64,000 bases of DNA. Source: CAYQDR01 sp964416315 (GTDB lineage Bacteria > Methylomirabilota > Methylomirabilia > Rokubacteriales > DASRDR01). This document shows positions 33,916-42,931 of this stretch, piece after piece. The notes under the pieces were generated by a model. It did not search any database. It worked only from the letters and a program-made list of their open reading frames with translations, and was not told the DNA's origin. The position numbers and the translations under genes are program-made. The DNA is taken from assembly GCA_964416315.1 (NCBI GenBank), contig CAYQDR010000001.1, forward strand, positions 57,840 through 121,839, given 5' to 3'. Every line of letters begins with the position of its first letter. Position 1 is the first letter of the stretch.

Positions 33916-35040
33916 ATGCGTGACGCGTTTCGCACCGTGCTGTGCGATCTCCTCGGCATCGAGTACCCGATCCTCCAGTCGGGGATGGGCAGCGTGGCGG
34001 GTCCGGAGCTGGTCGCCGAGGTCTCCCGCGCGGGCGGGCTCGGCATCATCGGCGGGCTCAACGTGGCGCCGGACGAGCTGCGCCGGCACATCCGCCGGGT
34101 GCGGGCGCTGACCGATCGGCCGTTCGGCGTGAACCTCTGGCTGCACTCCGAGCTGCGCCCGCCGGTAGACGCGGCGCGGATTCCCGAGGAGACGATCGGG
34201 CAGGTCCAGGGGACGCTCAACCGCTTCCGCGAGCGGCTCGGGATTCCGCCGAGTCTCGCCCGCCCGCCCGCGTTGCCGGATTTCGTCGAGGCCGACTTCG
34301 AAGTGGTCCTCGACGAGCGTGTGCCGGTCTTCAGTGCCGGGATCGGCAACCCGAGCGCCGAGATGGTCCGACGCTGCCACGAGCGCGGCGTCACGGTGAT
34401 CGCGATGGTGGCGACGGTCGAGGCCGCGCGCGACGTCGCCGCGGCGGGCGTGGACGCGATCGTCACCCAGGGCGCCGACGCGGGCGGCCACCGCTCCGTC
34501 GGCGCGAAGCCCGCCTCCCCCGCGGCGGCCATGGTCGGCACGATGGCTCTCGTGCCGCAGGTCGTGGACGCCGTCGAGGTCCCGGTGATCGCCGCCGGAG
34601 GGATCGCCGACGGCCGCGGGCTGGTCGCGGCCATCGCGCTCGGCGCGAGCGGCATCCTGCTCGGGACGCGATTTGTGGCTACCCGGGAGGCCACCGCGCC
34701 GGAGTTCTGGAAGAAGAGCCTCCTCGAGTGCGAGGCCGACGCGACCACGGTGACCGACGCCTTCACCGGGCAGTGGGCACGCGCCCTGCGCAACACGTTC
34801 CAGGCCGAGTACGAGGCTTCGGGCGCGCCCGTGCTGCCAGGCCTGCTCCAGGCCGTCGCGGCGCAGGATATCTACGCCGCCACGACGCAGCGGGGTAACC
34901 GGGAGTATTACCCGCTGCTTGCCGGCCAGAGCGTCGGTCTGATCCGCGACCTGCCTGGCGCCGCGGAGGTCGTCGGGGCGATCGTCCGGGAGGCGTCCGC
35001 GGTGCTGGCCGCGCTCCCCCGGCGTGTCCGGGCGAGCTGA
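33916..35040 (+). CDS. Nitronate monooxygenase family flavoprotein
   Basis: 374 residues. The FMN TIM-barrel starts LLGIEYPILQSGMGSVAGPELVAEVSRAGGLGIIGG, has FGVNLWLHSE, then VIAMVATVEAARDVAAAGVDAIVTQGADAGGH (His of the active site in AGGH) and VIAAGGIADGRGLVAAIALGASGILLGTRF, the phosphate-binding loop. It oxidises alkyl nitronates, or it belongs to the related 2-nitropropane dioxygenase-like group whose true substrates are unknown. Probably co-transcribed with the AidB-like gene. Confidence 0.88.
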   Translation: MRDAFRTVLCDLLGIEYPILQSGMGSVAGPELVAEVSRAGGLGIIGGLNVAPDELRRHIRRVRALTDRPFGVNLWLHSELRPPVDAARIPEETIGQVQGTLNRFRERLGIPPSLARPPALPDFVEADFEVVLDERVPVFSAGIGNPSAEMVRRCHERGVTVIAMVATVEAARDVAAAGVDAIVTQGADAGGHRSVGAKPASPAAAMVGTMALVPQVVDAVEVPVIAAGGIADGRGLVAAIALGASGILLGTRFVATREATAPEFWKKSLLECEADATTVTDAFTGQWARALRNTFQAEYEASGAPVLPGLLQAVAAQDIYAATTQRGNREYYPLLAGQSVGLIRDLPGAAEVVGAIVREASAVLAALPRRVRAS

Positions 35041-35055
35041 GCCGATCCCCGGCTG

Positions 35056-35199
35056 GTGCGCTTCGTCATCCATCCGGACGTCTTCGGCGCCTTTCCCAGC
35101 CTCCGCATCGCCGTGGCGGTGGCGCGCGCCGGACGAAGGCGCGGAGGCCGCGCGTGCCATCCTCCCCGGCGGTGCGGGCGAGGAACGTCAGGGACCGGC
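35056..35199 (+). pseudogene. N-terminal remnant of a B3/4-domain-like protein
   Basis: From GTG 35056 the frame reads VRFVIHPDVFGAFPSLRIAVAVARA, similar to the start of the stand-alone B3/B4 tRNA-editing-like domain proteins. Then the reading frame appears to shift (DEGAEAARAILP in another frame) and the sequence runs into the convergent transporter gene. Only about 25 recognisable residues, so the call is tentative. Confidence 0.35.
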
Positions 35200-36867
35200 T
35201 CAGGCCCAGCGATCGAGCCCCACCGAGCGCCGGACGAGGGTCACCACCCCGAGGTTAACGGCGGCGACGATGACCGAGAAGGCGGCGACGAGGGTGAATT
35301 GGGCTTCCTGGGCGAAGTCGTAGATGACGACCGCCGTCACCTCGTTGCCCCCGGTGTAGAGGAAGACGGAGGTGCCGAGCTCCCGGAAGAGCAGCACGAA
35401 CTGGATCACGGCGGCGGCCAGTAGCCCATGCCGGATCAGGGGCACGGTCACGTCGCGCAGGGAGCGGAGCCACGTGCCGCCGAGCGTCCGGGCGGCCTCC
35501 TCGAGGTCGGGGCTGAGCTGGGTCAGCGCGCCGCGCGCGTAGGCGAACGTCACCGGCAGGCTCCGCACGACGTAGGCCAGCCAGAGGATGGTGAGGGTGC
35601 CGGCGAGCGCGAAGGGGCGGCCGCCGAAGGCCAGCACCAGCGCCACGCCCAGCGCGGCGCCGGGCAGGGCGAACGGGGCCAGCATCAGGAGAGCGAGGAG
35701 CCCCCGGCCGCGCGCGCGCGCCCGCTCGACGAGCCAGGCCGCGAGAAGGCCCAGGGCCAGGGCTGCCAGCACCGCGGCCGCCGACAGCCAGAGGCTATGC
35801 CAGAGGGCCCTGACCGCCGCGCTCTGGTCGAACAGGTAACGGTAATTGTCGAGGAGGGTGAAGTTCTCGGGGGACAGCGGGCGGCCGAGGCTCTTCTGGA
35901 GCGAGACCATCAGGAGCGTGCCGTACGGCAGGAACACCGCCAGGCCCACGACCGCGAGGCAGGCGGCGGCGAGCGGGTATCGGCCCCAACCGAGCGCCGG
36001 GAGGCCGCGTCGCGACGCCTGCCCCGTCGTCACGGTGAACCGCCGCCGGCCGAGCCAGAGGCGCTGGAGCGCGAGGAGGCCGGCCAGCGTCAGCACGACC
36101 GGCAGGGTCATGACCGCGGCCAGCTCGAGCCGCGGCGGGAACCGCATCATCGTCAGCATCTTGGTCGCCAGCGTGTGGAACTGGACGGGGACGCCGAGCA
36201 CCGCCACCGGGCCGAAGATGACCATCGCCTCGACGAAGACGAGGATCGCGCCCGAGAGGATGGCCGGCAGGACGAGCGGCAGCGTGATCTCCAGCGTCGT
36301 GCGCAGGCGGCCCGCGCCGAGGAGCCGCGAGGCGTCCTCCAGGCTCGCGTCCATGCCGTCCAGCGCGGCGGCCACGGGCAGGAAGACCAGGGGGTAGGAG
36401 AACAGGGTGAGGACGAACACGATCCCCCACGGCGAGAAGATGTCGAAGGGGGCCCGGTCGAGCCCGAGCCACTCCATCAGCAGGCGGTTGAGCTTCCCGG
36501 CCCGCGGACCGAGGAGCAGCACCCAGGCCAGGGCCCCCAGGAAGCTCGGGCTGGCGAGCGTCAGGGCGGAGAGCGTCCGGACCGCCCCGCGCAGGGGCAT
36601 GTCGGTGCGCGCCACCGCCCACCCCATGAACACGCCGATGACCGCCGACCCCGCCGTCGTGGCCCCCGCGATCCAGAGCGTGTTCCAGAGGACCTGGCGC
36701 AGCTCGGGATCGCGGAGGAGCTCGACGTAGTGGGCGAGCGTCCACCCGCCCGGGCCGCGGAGCGACTCGACGGCCAGGCGCCCCAGGGGGTAGACGACCA
36801 GCAGGGCGGTCGCGGCCAGGAGGCCGCCCAGAACGCCGAGCTTCGCCCACTCGGTCCGGCCGGGCAC
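35200..36867 (-). CDS. Iron(III)-type ABC transporter permease (fused two-domain, FbpB-like)
   Basis: 555 residues with about twelve membrane segments in two BPD_transp_1 halves. EAA loops read DASLEDASRLLGAGRLRTTLEITLPLVLPAI (first half) and SPDLEEAARTLGGTWLRSLRDVTVPLIRHGLL (second half). The fused layout is that of FbpB/AfuB and other Fe(3+) or polyamine-like importers. Last gene of the minus-strand operon ATPase - binding protein - permease; it starts 6 bases after the binding-protein stop. Confidence 0.88.
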   Translation of the reverse strand: MPGRTEWAKLGVLGGLLAATALLVVYPLGRLAVESLRGPGGWTLAHYVELLRDPELRQVLWNTLWIAGATTAGSAVIGVFMGWAVARTDMPLRGAVRTLSALTLASPSFLGALAWVLLLGPRAGKLNRLLMEWLGLDRAPFDIFSPWGIVFVLTLFSYPLVFLPVAAALDGMDASLEDASRLLGAGRLRTTLEITLPLVLPAILSGAILVFVEAMVIFGPVAVLGVPVQFHTLATKMLTMMRFPPRLELAAVMTLPVVLTLAGLLALQRLWLGRRRFTVTTGQASRRGLPALGWGRYPLAAACLAVVGLAVFLPYGTLLMVSLQKSLGRPLSPENFTLLDNYRYLFDQSAAVRALWHSLWLSAAAVLAALALGLLAAWLVERARARGRGLLALLMLAPFALPGAALGVALVLAFGGRPFALAGTLTILWLAYVVRSLPVTFAYARGALTQLSPDLEEAARTLGGTWLRSLRDVTVPLIRHGLLAAAVIQFVLLFRELGTSVFLYTGGNEVTAVVIYDFAQEAQFTLVAAFSVIVAAVNLGVVTLVRRSVGLDRWA

Positions 36868-36873
36868 AGGCGA

Positions 36874-37908
36874 CTACTTCCGGAGGTAGCCCTGGAAGGT
36901 CTCCAGCATCTGCTTCCGGTTCTTCGCCAGCCACGCGAAGTCGGGGGCCACCAGCTTGACGTCGGTCACCCTCGGCAGGCCGGCCGGTGGGGCCACGTGC
37001 TTCAGCACCGCGCGGGAGGCGAGCCGGTCGTTGAGGTGGCGCTGGGTCTCGTCGGCGATGTGGAACGCGACGAAGAGGCGGGCGGCGTTCGGGTTCTTCG
37101 CGCCCCTGGCGAGCGACACGTAATAGGCGTTCACCGGCACGCCCTCGGCCGGATAGATCATGGCGAGCGGCTCGCCCCGCTTCTGGGCGTCGAGCACGTT
37201 CGGCTCCACGCCGGGGAGTGCCACCAGGGCCTCGCCGGTGATCACGAGCTGGGCGAGCGCGGTCGCGCTGTCCTGGATCAGCATGCCCCCGGCGCCGAGC
37301 TTCTGGTAGAGCTCCCACCCGGCGATCCGGGTGACGGCATTGACGAAGCCCGCGGTCGTGCCCGAGGTGGCCGGGTTCCCGTGGGCGACCTTGCCCTTGA
37401 AGAAGGGGTCGGTCAGGTCCTTCCACGCTTTCGGCGTCTTGTCGGCGGGCACCTTCGCCTTGTTGTAGGCGATGCCGAGGACGTTGAGCGTGAACGGGAC
37501 GGAGTCGCCGCCCGGCTCCATGAGGGACTCGACCACCTGGTCGGCGTTCGGCGGCAGGTACTTCTCGATCAGACCCTCCTGGCGGAGGTACCCGAGGGCG
37601 GCGACGTCGGCCACCGAGATGACGTCGGCCCGCACGGCCCCGGCCTTCTGCTCGGCCGCCAGCATCTGGAGGATGTCCCCGGTCGGCTTCCGCGTCGCCT
37701 GGACCTTGATGCCGTATTCCTGCTCGAAGCGCTTGGCGAGCTCGGTGATCTGTTCTCGGGTGTGGCCGCCGGTGTAGATGACGACCGTTCCCTCCCGCTT
37801 GGCGGCGGCGACCAGCTCGGGCGGGAGACCGGCGCCGGCGGCCGGGTGCGGGGCCAGCGACAGCGCGAACAGCGCGGTGACGGCCCTGATGGCGGCGATT
37901 CGCCTCAT
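36874..37908 (-). CDS. ABC transporter substrate-binding protein, iron(III)-type (family 1)
   Basis: 344 residues. MRRIAAIRAVTALFALSLAPHPAAGAGLP is a Sec signal peptide. ELVAAAKREGTVVIYTGGHTREQITELAKRFEQEYGIKVQ and DVISVADVAALGYLRQEGLIEKYLPP match the FbpA-like SBP_bac_1/8 group. The C-terminal YYVSLARGAKNPNAARLFVAFHIADETQ is typical. The Tyr pair that binds ferric iron in FbpA is not clearly present, so the ligand may be another anion or metal complex (2-aminoethylphosphonate-, thiamine- or iron-like). Confidence 0.85.
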   Translation of the reverse strand: MRRIAAIRAVTALFALSLAPHPAAGAGLPPELVAAAKREGTVVIYTGGHTREQITELAKRFEQEYGIKVQATRKPTGDILQMLAAEQKAGAVRADVISVADVAALGYLRQEGLIEKYLPPNADQVVESLMEPGGDSVPFTLNVLGIAYNKAKVPADKTPKAWKDLTDPFFKGKVAHGNPATSGTTAGFVNAVTRIAGWELYQKLGAGGMLIQDSATALAQLVITGEALVALPGVEPNVLDAQKRGEPLAMIYPAEGVPVNAYYVSLARGAKNPNAARLFVAFHIADETQRHLNDRLASRAVLKHVAPPAGLPRVTDVKLVAPDFAWLAKNRKQMLETFQGYLRK

Positions 37909-37924
37909 GGCATCGCTCCTTTCG

Positions 37925-39058
37925 TCAAGGGTCCAGCCCGATGGTGGCAGCGTCGCGGGGGAACGCGATCGAGACCGGCTCCCCCGGCGGGAAGGCCGAC
38001 GAGGGGTGGGCGCGCACCTTCCAGGCCCCGCTCCCCGTGTCGACCGTGTACTCCGCGAGGTCCCCCAGGAAGACGCGGTGAAGGACGCGACCCGCGATGT
38101 GGTTCTCGCCGCCGGGCGGGGGCGCCGCCGGCGACAGGGTCACGTCGGCCGGCCGGACGGAAAGCCAGGCACCGGCCCCGGCGGCGAGTCGGTCCCGCAA
38201 GCCGTTCGGCACGCCGGCCCAGAGCGGGCCGAGGCCGGGGACCTCGAGGCAGGCGGCGTCCGGCCCGACCCGCGCGATCCGGCCCTCGACCAGGTTGGTC
38301 GCCCCCAGGAAGCCGGCCACGAAGCGCGAGCGGGGGTGGCGGTAGAGGGTCTCGGGCGGCCCCTGCTGCTCGACGGTCCCGTCGTGCATGACGACCAGGT
38401 GGTCGGCCAGCACCATGGCCTCGGCCTGGTCGTGGGTGACGTAGAGGTAGGTGAGGCCGAGCTCCCGCTGGAGGAGGCGGAGCTCGGCCCGCATCTCGTC
38501 GCGGAGCACGGCGTCCAGGTTCGACAGGGGCTCGTCGAGGAGCAGGATGGCGGGCTCGACCACGATGGCGCGCGCGAGCGCCACCCGCTGCTGTTGTCCC
38601 CCCGACAGCTCGCCGGGGTAGCGGGCGGAAAGGTCCGGCATGTGGACCATGGCGAGGGCTCGCGCGACGCGCCGCCGGACGTCCTGGCGGGGCAGGCCGC
38701 GGACCCGGAGCCCGTAGGCGACGTTCTCGAAGACCGTCTTGTGCGGCCAGAGCGCGTAGCTCTGGAAGACCATGGCGAGGTTCCGGCGCTCGGGCGGCAC
38801 CCCCCACCCCGGGCCGGCAATCTCCCGGCCGTCGAGCCAGATTCCGCCCCCGTCCGGATGAACGAGCCCGGCCGCCAGCCGGAGCGTCGTCGTCTTGCCG
38901 CAGCCGCTCGGGCCCAGCAGCACGACGACGTGGCCCTCCGCGACGTCGAGCGAGACGCCCCGGACGGCGGGGTGGTCGGCGAAGCGCTTGACGAGACTGA
39001 CCAGCCTGAGCTTGGCCACCGCCTGCTCAGGATAGATGAGGGGTTGCGGGTCCGACAA
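37925..39058 (-). CDS. ABC transporter ATPase, FbpC/PotA type
   Basis: 377 residues. Walker A GPSGCGKTT (49-57), Q-loop MVFQSYALWPHKTVFENVAYGL, signature LSGGQQQRVALARAI, Walker B ILLLDEPLSNLD, switch His in YVTHDQAEAM, then a TOBE_2 domain (LVEGRIARVGPDAACLEV onward). The start is TTG 39058, or an internal GTG about 14 codons later (before AKLRLVSLVKRF); neither has a good ribosome site. First gene of the importer operon and divergent from nudC. Confidence 0.9.
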   Translation of the reverse strand: MSDPQPLIYPEQAVAKLRLVSLVKRFADHPAVRGVSLDVAEGHVVVLLGPSGCGKTTTLRLAAGLVHPDGGGIWLDGREIAGPGWGVPPERRNLAMVFQSYALWPHKTVFENVAYGLRVRGLPRQDVRRRVARALAMVHMPDLSARYPGELSGGQQQRVALARAIVVEPAILLLDEPLSNLDAVLRDEMRAELRLLQRELGLTYLYVTHDQAEAMVLADHLVVMHDGTVEQQGPPETLYRHPRSRFVAGFLGATNLVEGRIARVGPDAACLEVPGLGPLWAGVPNGLRDRLAAGAGAWLSVRPADVTLSPAAPPPGGENHIAGRVLHRVFLGDLAEYTVDTGSGAWKVRAHPSSAFPPGEPVSIAFPRDAATIGLDP

Positions 39059-39079
39059 GGGAGGCTGTCAGCCGGACCC

Positions 39080-39107
39080 TTGACCCCGTCGCCCAGGTGG
39101 AGACAAT
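39080..39107 (+). promoter_or_regulatory. Promoter of nudC, probably leaderless
   Basis: TTGACC (39080-39085), 16 bases, GACAAT (39102-39107). GTG 39115 lies 7 bases after the -10 box, where transcription should start. Confidence 0.5.
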
Positions 39108-39114
39108 GGGAAGC

Positions 39115-40035
39115 GTGACCCACCGCGACGCCGCCCTGCTCACGACGCACCTGCCCTTCAACCGCGACTGCCTCGGGGGCGCCTTCGTCCCGGCGAAGCA
39201 CCTGGCCGCCCCGCCGGCGCCGCGGGGCCACTGGCTCATCCTCCAGGGGCAGGGCCTGGTCGTCGTGCCGCGCGCCGACGGCTTCACCCTGCCGACCGGC
39301 GACTGCCCGGCGGCGTTCGACGGCAAGCTCGGCCTCCCGCTCTGGCTCGGCACGCTCGCCAGCACGCCGTGCTGGGTCGCGTCGCTCCCGAAGGAGGCGC
39401 CGATCCCCGAAGGGTTCCACCGGGAGACGCTCGTCCCCATGCAGGGAACCCGGTTGCCCGACGACCTCCTCTCGCTCGGCGGGATGGCGGCGCAGCTCCT
39501 CTGGTGGGAGAGCACGAGCGGCCGCTGCCCGCGCTGCGGGGAGCCGACCGGGCGCATCCCCGGCGAGTGGGGGAAGCGCTGCCCCCGCTGCCGCTACGAG
39601 CACTTCCCGCACCTCCACCCGGCGGTGATCGTGCTGGTCCGCGACCGAGACCGGTGCCTCCTCACGCGCAAGGCGGAGTGGCGGCCCGGCCGCTACAGCC
39701 TGGTCGCCGGCTTCGTGGACAATGGCGAGTCGCTCGAGGGCGCCGTCCACCGCGAGGTGCGGGAGGAGGTCGGCGTCGAGGTCACGGACGTCCGCTACGT
39801 CGGGAGCCAGAACTGGCCGTTCCCGAGCCAGCTCATGATCGGCTTCGTCGCGCGCTACGCGGGCGGCGAGGTGCGGATCGACCGGGAGGAGCTGGAGGAC
39901 GCGCGCTGGTTCGGGTACGGGGAGCTGCCCGACGGTCCCTCGCGGCACAGCATCGCGCGCTGGATCATCGACCACCACGCCCGCCCCGACGAGTCTGTCC
40001 CTCTCCCTCCCTCGGGGAGGGAGAGGGCAGGGTGA
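39115..40035 (+). CDS. nudC: NAD(+)/NADH diphosphatase, Nudix family
   Basis: 306 residues from GTG 39115 (THRDAALLTTHLPFNRDCLG). Upstream in-frame starts at ATG 39106 and GTG 39097 are possible but overlap the promoter. A zinc ribbon (RCPRCGEPTG, RCPRCRYEHFPHLHPAVIVLV) precedes the Nudix box GFVDNGESLEGAVHREVREEVG, and SQNWPFPSQLMIGF is the NudC-specific SQPWPFPxS-type motif. It hydrolyses NADH/NAD to NMN and AMP and can remove NAD caps from RNA. The last residues (VPLPPSGRERAG) are encoded by an intergenic-type palindrome that has extended the gene. Confidence 0.92.
   Translation: MTHRDAALLTTHLPFNRDCLGGAFVPAKHLAAPPAPRGHWLILQGQGLVVVPRADGFTLPTGDCPAAFDGKLGLPLWLGTLASTPCWVASLPKEAPIPEGFHRETLVPMQGTRLPDDLLSLGGMAAQLLWWESTSGRCPRCGEPTGRIPGEWGKRCPRCRYEHFPHLHPAVIVLVRDRDRCLLTRKAEWRPGRYSLVAGFVDNGESLEGAVHREVREEVGVEVTDVRYVGSQNWPFPSQLMIGFVARYAGGEVRIDREELEDARWFGYGELPDGPSRHSIARWIIDHHARPDESVPLPPSGRERAG
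39999..40027. repeat. Palindrome (CCCTCTCCC family) at the nudC 3' end
   Basis: Perfect 13-bp arms CCCTCTCCCTCCC and GGGAGGGAGAGGG around TCG. It lies inside the nudC reading frame and supplies its last codons. Confidence 0.65.
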
Positions 40036-40062
40036 GGGTGGGCGCCACCCAGGGAGGCCCGC

Positions 40063-40476
40063 ATGCCCTACCGCATCAACCACATCCACCTGAAGGCCCC
40101 GGATCCGCGGAAGACGGCGGAGTGGTACGTGACCGCGTTCCGCTTCAAGATCGTGAGCGACGAGGACCGCGTCTTCGGCGACCGGTTCATCCGCTGCCAG
40201 AGCGAGGACGGCGGGATGGCGGTGAACATCTCCGGCGCCCGCACGGGCGAGCGGCTCGGCCCGGGCGACGCGAACGCCCATCACGGGCTCGAGCACTTCG
40301 GGTTCGACTCCGAGGACCTCGAGGCGGACATCCGGCGGCTCGAAGGCCTCGGCGCCAAGCTCCTCGAGGGCCCGATCCAGGTGCCGAAGGGCCCGCGGGT
40401 CGCGTTCCTCCGCGCCCCCGACGACACGCGGATCGAGCTGATCCAGTGGCCGAAGGTCGCCGGCGGCGCCTGCTAG
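40063..40476 (+). CDS. VOC superfamily (glyoxalase/dioxygenase fold) protein
   Basis: 137 residues with GGGAGG upstream. Two beta-alpha-beta-beta-beta halves: INHIHLKAPDPRKTAEWYVTAFRFKIV with the first metal His, and HHGLEHFGFDSEDLEADIRRLEGLGAKLLEGP with His/Glu ligands and the C-terminal VAFLRAPDDTRIELIQW. The His/His/Glu arrangement fits glyoxalase I- or methylmalonyl-CoA epimerase-like enzymes; the substrate is unknown. It lies between nudC and a tartrate-type dehydrogenase, each separated by a palindrome. Confidence 0.85.
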   Translation: MPYRINHIHLKAPDPRKTAEWYVTAFRFKIVSDEDRVFGDRFIRCQSEDGGMAVNISGARTGERLGPGDANAHHGLEHFGFDSEDLEADIRRLEGLGAKLLEGPIQVPKGPRVAFLRAPDDTRIELIQWPKVAGGAC

Positions 40477-40483
40477 GCAAACT

Positions 40484-40508
40484 CCCTCTCCTCCATCGGG
40501 CGAGAGGG
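40484..40508. repeat. Palindrome (CCCTCTCCC family)
   Basis: CCCTCTC and GAGAGGG arms around an 11-base loop, followed by GGGGTGAGGG, in the 48-base gap before the dehydrogenase. Confidence 0.5.
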
Positions 40509-40524
40509 TCGGGGTGAGGGGGCC

Positions 40525-41580
40525 ATGAAGCACGAGATCGCGGTCATTCCGGGGGACGGGATCGGCAAGGAGGTCGTGCCCGAGGGGATGCGCGTCCTCG
40601 AGGCGGCCGGGCGCCGGTTCGGCTTTCAGCTCGCCTGGACCCACTTCGACTGGAGCTGCGAAGTCTACGCGAAGACGGGCCGGATGATGCCCGAGGACGG
40701 CGTGGACCGCCTTCGCGCGTTCGACGCGATCTACCTCGGCGCCGTCGGCTTCCCGGGCGTGCCGGACCACGTCTCGCTCTGGGGGCTCCTGATCCCCATC
40801 CGCCGCACGTTCCGCCAGTACATCAACCTGCGCCCCGTGCGGCTCCTCAGGGGCGTCCGCTCCCCGCTCGCGGGCCGGACCCCCGACGACATCGACATGG
40901 TGATCGTCCGCGAGAACAACGAAGGGGAGTACTCCGAGATCGGCGGGCGGCTCTACCGTGGCACGCCCGAGGAGCTGGCCGTCCAGCAGGCGATCTTCAC
41001 CCGCAAGGGGTGCGACCGCGTCATGCGCTACGCGTTCGAGCTGGCGATGACCCGTCCCGCGCGCCACGTCACCTCGGCGACGAAGTCGAACGGGATCATC
41101 CACAGCATGCCGTACTGGGACGAGCGCTTCGCGGCCATGGCGAAGAACTACCCCGGGGTCCGGACGGACCAGTACCACATCGACATCCTGACGGCCCACT
41201 TCGTCCAGCACCCGGACTGGTTCGACGTGGTCGTCGCCTCGAACCTCTTCGGCGACATCCTCTCGGACCTCGGCCCGGCCATCGCCGGCTCGATCGGGCT
41301 CGCCCCCGGCGCGAACATCAACCCGGAGAAGGAGCACCCCTCGATGTTCGAGCCGGTCCACGGCTCGGCCCCGGACATCGCCGGCAAGGGGATCGCGAAC
41401 CCCATCGGCCAGATCTGGACGGGCGCGATGCTGCTCGAGCACCTCGGCCACGCCGACGCGGCCCGCGCCGTCGTCCGCGCGATCGAGCACATCGTCGAGG
41501 AGGGCAAGACGGTCACGCGCGACCTCGGCGGCAAGGCCTCGACCCGCGAGGTCGGCGAGGCGATCGCCTCGCTGATCTGA
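40525..41580 (+). CDS. Tartrate dehydrogenase/isopropylmalate dehydrogenase family enzyme
   Basis: 351 residues. MKHEIAVIPGDGIGKEVVPEGMRVLEA is the NAD-binding start of decarboxylating beta-hydroxyacid dehydrogenases. IYLGAVGFPGVPDHVSLWGLLIPIRR matches tartrate dehydrogenase/decarboxylase rather than LeuB. Substrate Arg residues lie in RRTFRQYINLRPVR, and the metal-binding Asp in VASNLFGDILSDLGPAIAGSIGLAPGANI. The NAD pocket is EPVHGSAPDIAGKGIANPIG. It could act on tartrate, malate or a similar acid. The annotation as tartrate-type is by motif. Confidence 0.88.
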   Translation: MKHEIAVIPGDGIGKEVVPEGMRVLEAAGRRFGFQLAWTHFDWSCEVYAKTGRMMPEDGVDRLRAFDAIYLGAVGFPGVPDHVSLWGLLIPIRRTFRQYINLRPVRLLRGVRSPLAGRTPDDIDMVIVRENNEGEYSEIGGRLYRGTPEELAVQQAIFTRKGCDRVMRYAFELAMTRPARHVTSATKSNGIIHSMPYWDERFAAMAKNYPGVRTDQYHIDILTAHFVQHPDWFDVVVASNLFGDILSDLGPAIAGSIGLAPGANINPEKEHPSMFEPVHGSAPDIAGKGIANPIGQIWTGAMLLEHLGHADAARAVVRAIEHIVEEGKTVTRDLGGKASTREVGEAIASLI

Positions 41581-41593
41581 CCCCCCCTCGTTT

Positions 41594-41619
41594 CCCTCTC
41601 CCCCTCGAGGGGGAGAGGG
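41594..41619. repeat. Perfect 26-base palindrome (CCCTCTCCC family)
   Basis: CCCTCTCCCCCTC joined directly to its reverse complement. It lies between the dehydrogenase and the glycosylase genes. The most perfect member of the family in the window. Confidence 0.65.
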
Positions 41620-41648
41620 GAGGGGGAGGGGGTCGCACCCACCGCCCG

Positions 41649-42557
41649 ATGCCCGAGCTGCCCGACGTCGTCGCCTACATCGACGCGCTCGAGCGGCGGA
41701 TCCTCGGCCAGGCCCTCGAGCGGGTGCGCCTCGCGAGCCCGTTCGTTCTCCGCTCGGTCGATCCGTCCATCGCGACCGCGACCGGACGGCACGTGGTCGG
41801 CCTTCGCCGGCTCGGGAAGCGGATCGTCGTCGCGCTCGAGGGGGAGCTGTACCTGGTGCTCCACCTGATGATCGCGGGGCGGCTCCACTGGAAGGCGGCC
41901 GGCGCGAGGATTCCGGGGAAGGTCGGCCTCGCCGCGTTCGACTTCCCGCCGGGGACGCTCCTCCTGACGGAGGCCGGCTCGACCAAGCGCGCCGCGCTCA
42001 ACCTGGTCCGCGGAGCGGCCGCGCTCCGGGAGCACGATCCCGGCGGAATCGAGCCCCTCGAGGCCGACCTGGACCGGTTCCGGGCGGCGCTCACCCGCGA
42101 GAGCCACCCCCTCAAGCGCGTGCTCACCGATCCCCGGGTCTTCAGCGGGATCGGGAACGCCTACTCGGACGAGATCCTCCACCGCGCCCGCCTCTCGCCG
42201 GTGAAGCTGACGGCCCAGCTCGATTCGGCCGAGATCGCAAGGCTTTACGACTCGACCCGTGCCACGCTCCTCGAATGGGTCGCGCGCCTGCGGCGCGAGG
42301 CGGGCGACGGCTTTCCCGAAGGGGTCACGGCGTTCCGACCGGGGATGGCGGTCCACGGGCGCTACGGCCAGCCGTGCCCGGAGTGTGGCGCGCCCGTCCA
42401 GCGGATCGTCTTCGCGGAGAACGAGACGAACTACTGCGCCCGCTGCCAGACGGGTGGGAAACTCCTCGCCGACCGCGTGCTTTCCCGGCTGCTCAAGCGC
42501 GACTGGCCCCGGACCCTGGAAGAGCTGGAGGAACGGCGCCGCCCCGCGTCTAGGTAG
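41649..42557 (+). CDS. mutM: Formamidopyrimidine-DNA glycosylase family (Fpg/Nei)
   Basis: 302 residues starting MPELPDVVAYIDALER. Pro1 (after Met removal) and Glu2 are the catalytic pair, and Lys in LRRLGKRIVV is the beta-strand lysine. The helix-two-turns-helix has DPRVFSGIGNAYSDEILHRARLSP. The zinc finger reads CPECGAPVQRIVFAENETNYCARCQTGG. Base-excision repair of oxidised purines. The final residue of the standard PEVE box is changed (LPDVV), so it may belong to a divergent Fpg-like subgroup. The 3' end overlaps the convergent DUF983 gene by 8 bases. Confidence 0.85.
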   Translation: MPELPDVVAYIDALERRILGQALERVRLASPFVLRSVDPSIATATGRHVVGLRRLGKRIVVALEGELYLVLHLMIAGRLHWKAAGARIPGKVGLAAFDFPPGTLLLTEAGSTKRAALNLVRGAAALREHDPGGIEPLEADLDRFRAALTRESHPLKRVLTDPRVFSGIGNAYSDEILHRARLSPVKLTAQLDSAEIARLYDSTRATLLEWVARLRREAGDGFPEGVTAFRPGMAVHGRYGQPCPECGAPVQRIVFAENETNYCARCQTGGKLLADRVLSRLLKRDWPRTLEELEERRRPASR

Positions 42558-42924
42558 ACGGTCCTCCGCTCAGGCGGTCCACCGCGCGGTCGAGGTGCAT
42601 CCAGATGACGCGCGAATAGCGGAAGATCGCGGGAACGAACAGGAGGAAGATCACCACCGAGGGAGCCAGGTTCCAGGGGTTTTCGAGTCCGACGAGCCAC
42701 CACGTCAGGATCACGAGGGAGCCCAGGACGGCGAGCCCCAGGGCGTAGCTCACGTACATCGCGCCGAGGAAGTACCCCTGCTCCCGCTCGAAGCGGAGGT
42801 CGCAGACCGGGCAGCGCTCGTGCATCCGGATCCGGCCGCGGAAGACCTGCCCGCGGAAGCACCGGGGGCAGCGCTGGCGCAGGATGGCCCCGAGTCGCGA
42901 CGCGCCTCTGTCGCGCACCTCCAC
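42550..42924 (-). CDS. DUF983 membrane protein
   Basis: 124 residues from GTG 42924 (VEVRDRGASRLGAILRQRCPRC). A four-Cys zinc-like motif, RCPRCFRGQVF and RCPVCDLRFEREQGYFLGAMYVSYALG, precedes two membrane helices (LAVLGSLVILTWWLVGL and SVVIFLLFVPAIFRYSRVIWMHLD). These are the features of DUF983, often found near cytochrome oxidase genes but of unknown function. It begins 7 bases after the U32 gene stop, so probably the last gene of that operon. Confidence 0.82.
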   Translation of the reverse strand: MEVRDRGASRLGAILRQRCPRCFRGQVFRGRIRMHERCPVCDLRFEREQGYFLGAMYVSYALGLAVLGSLVILTWWLVGLENPWNLAPSVVIFLLFVPAIFRYSRVIWMHLDRAVDRLSGGPST

Positions 42925-42931
42925 TGACGTG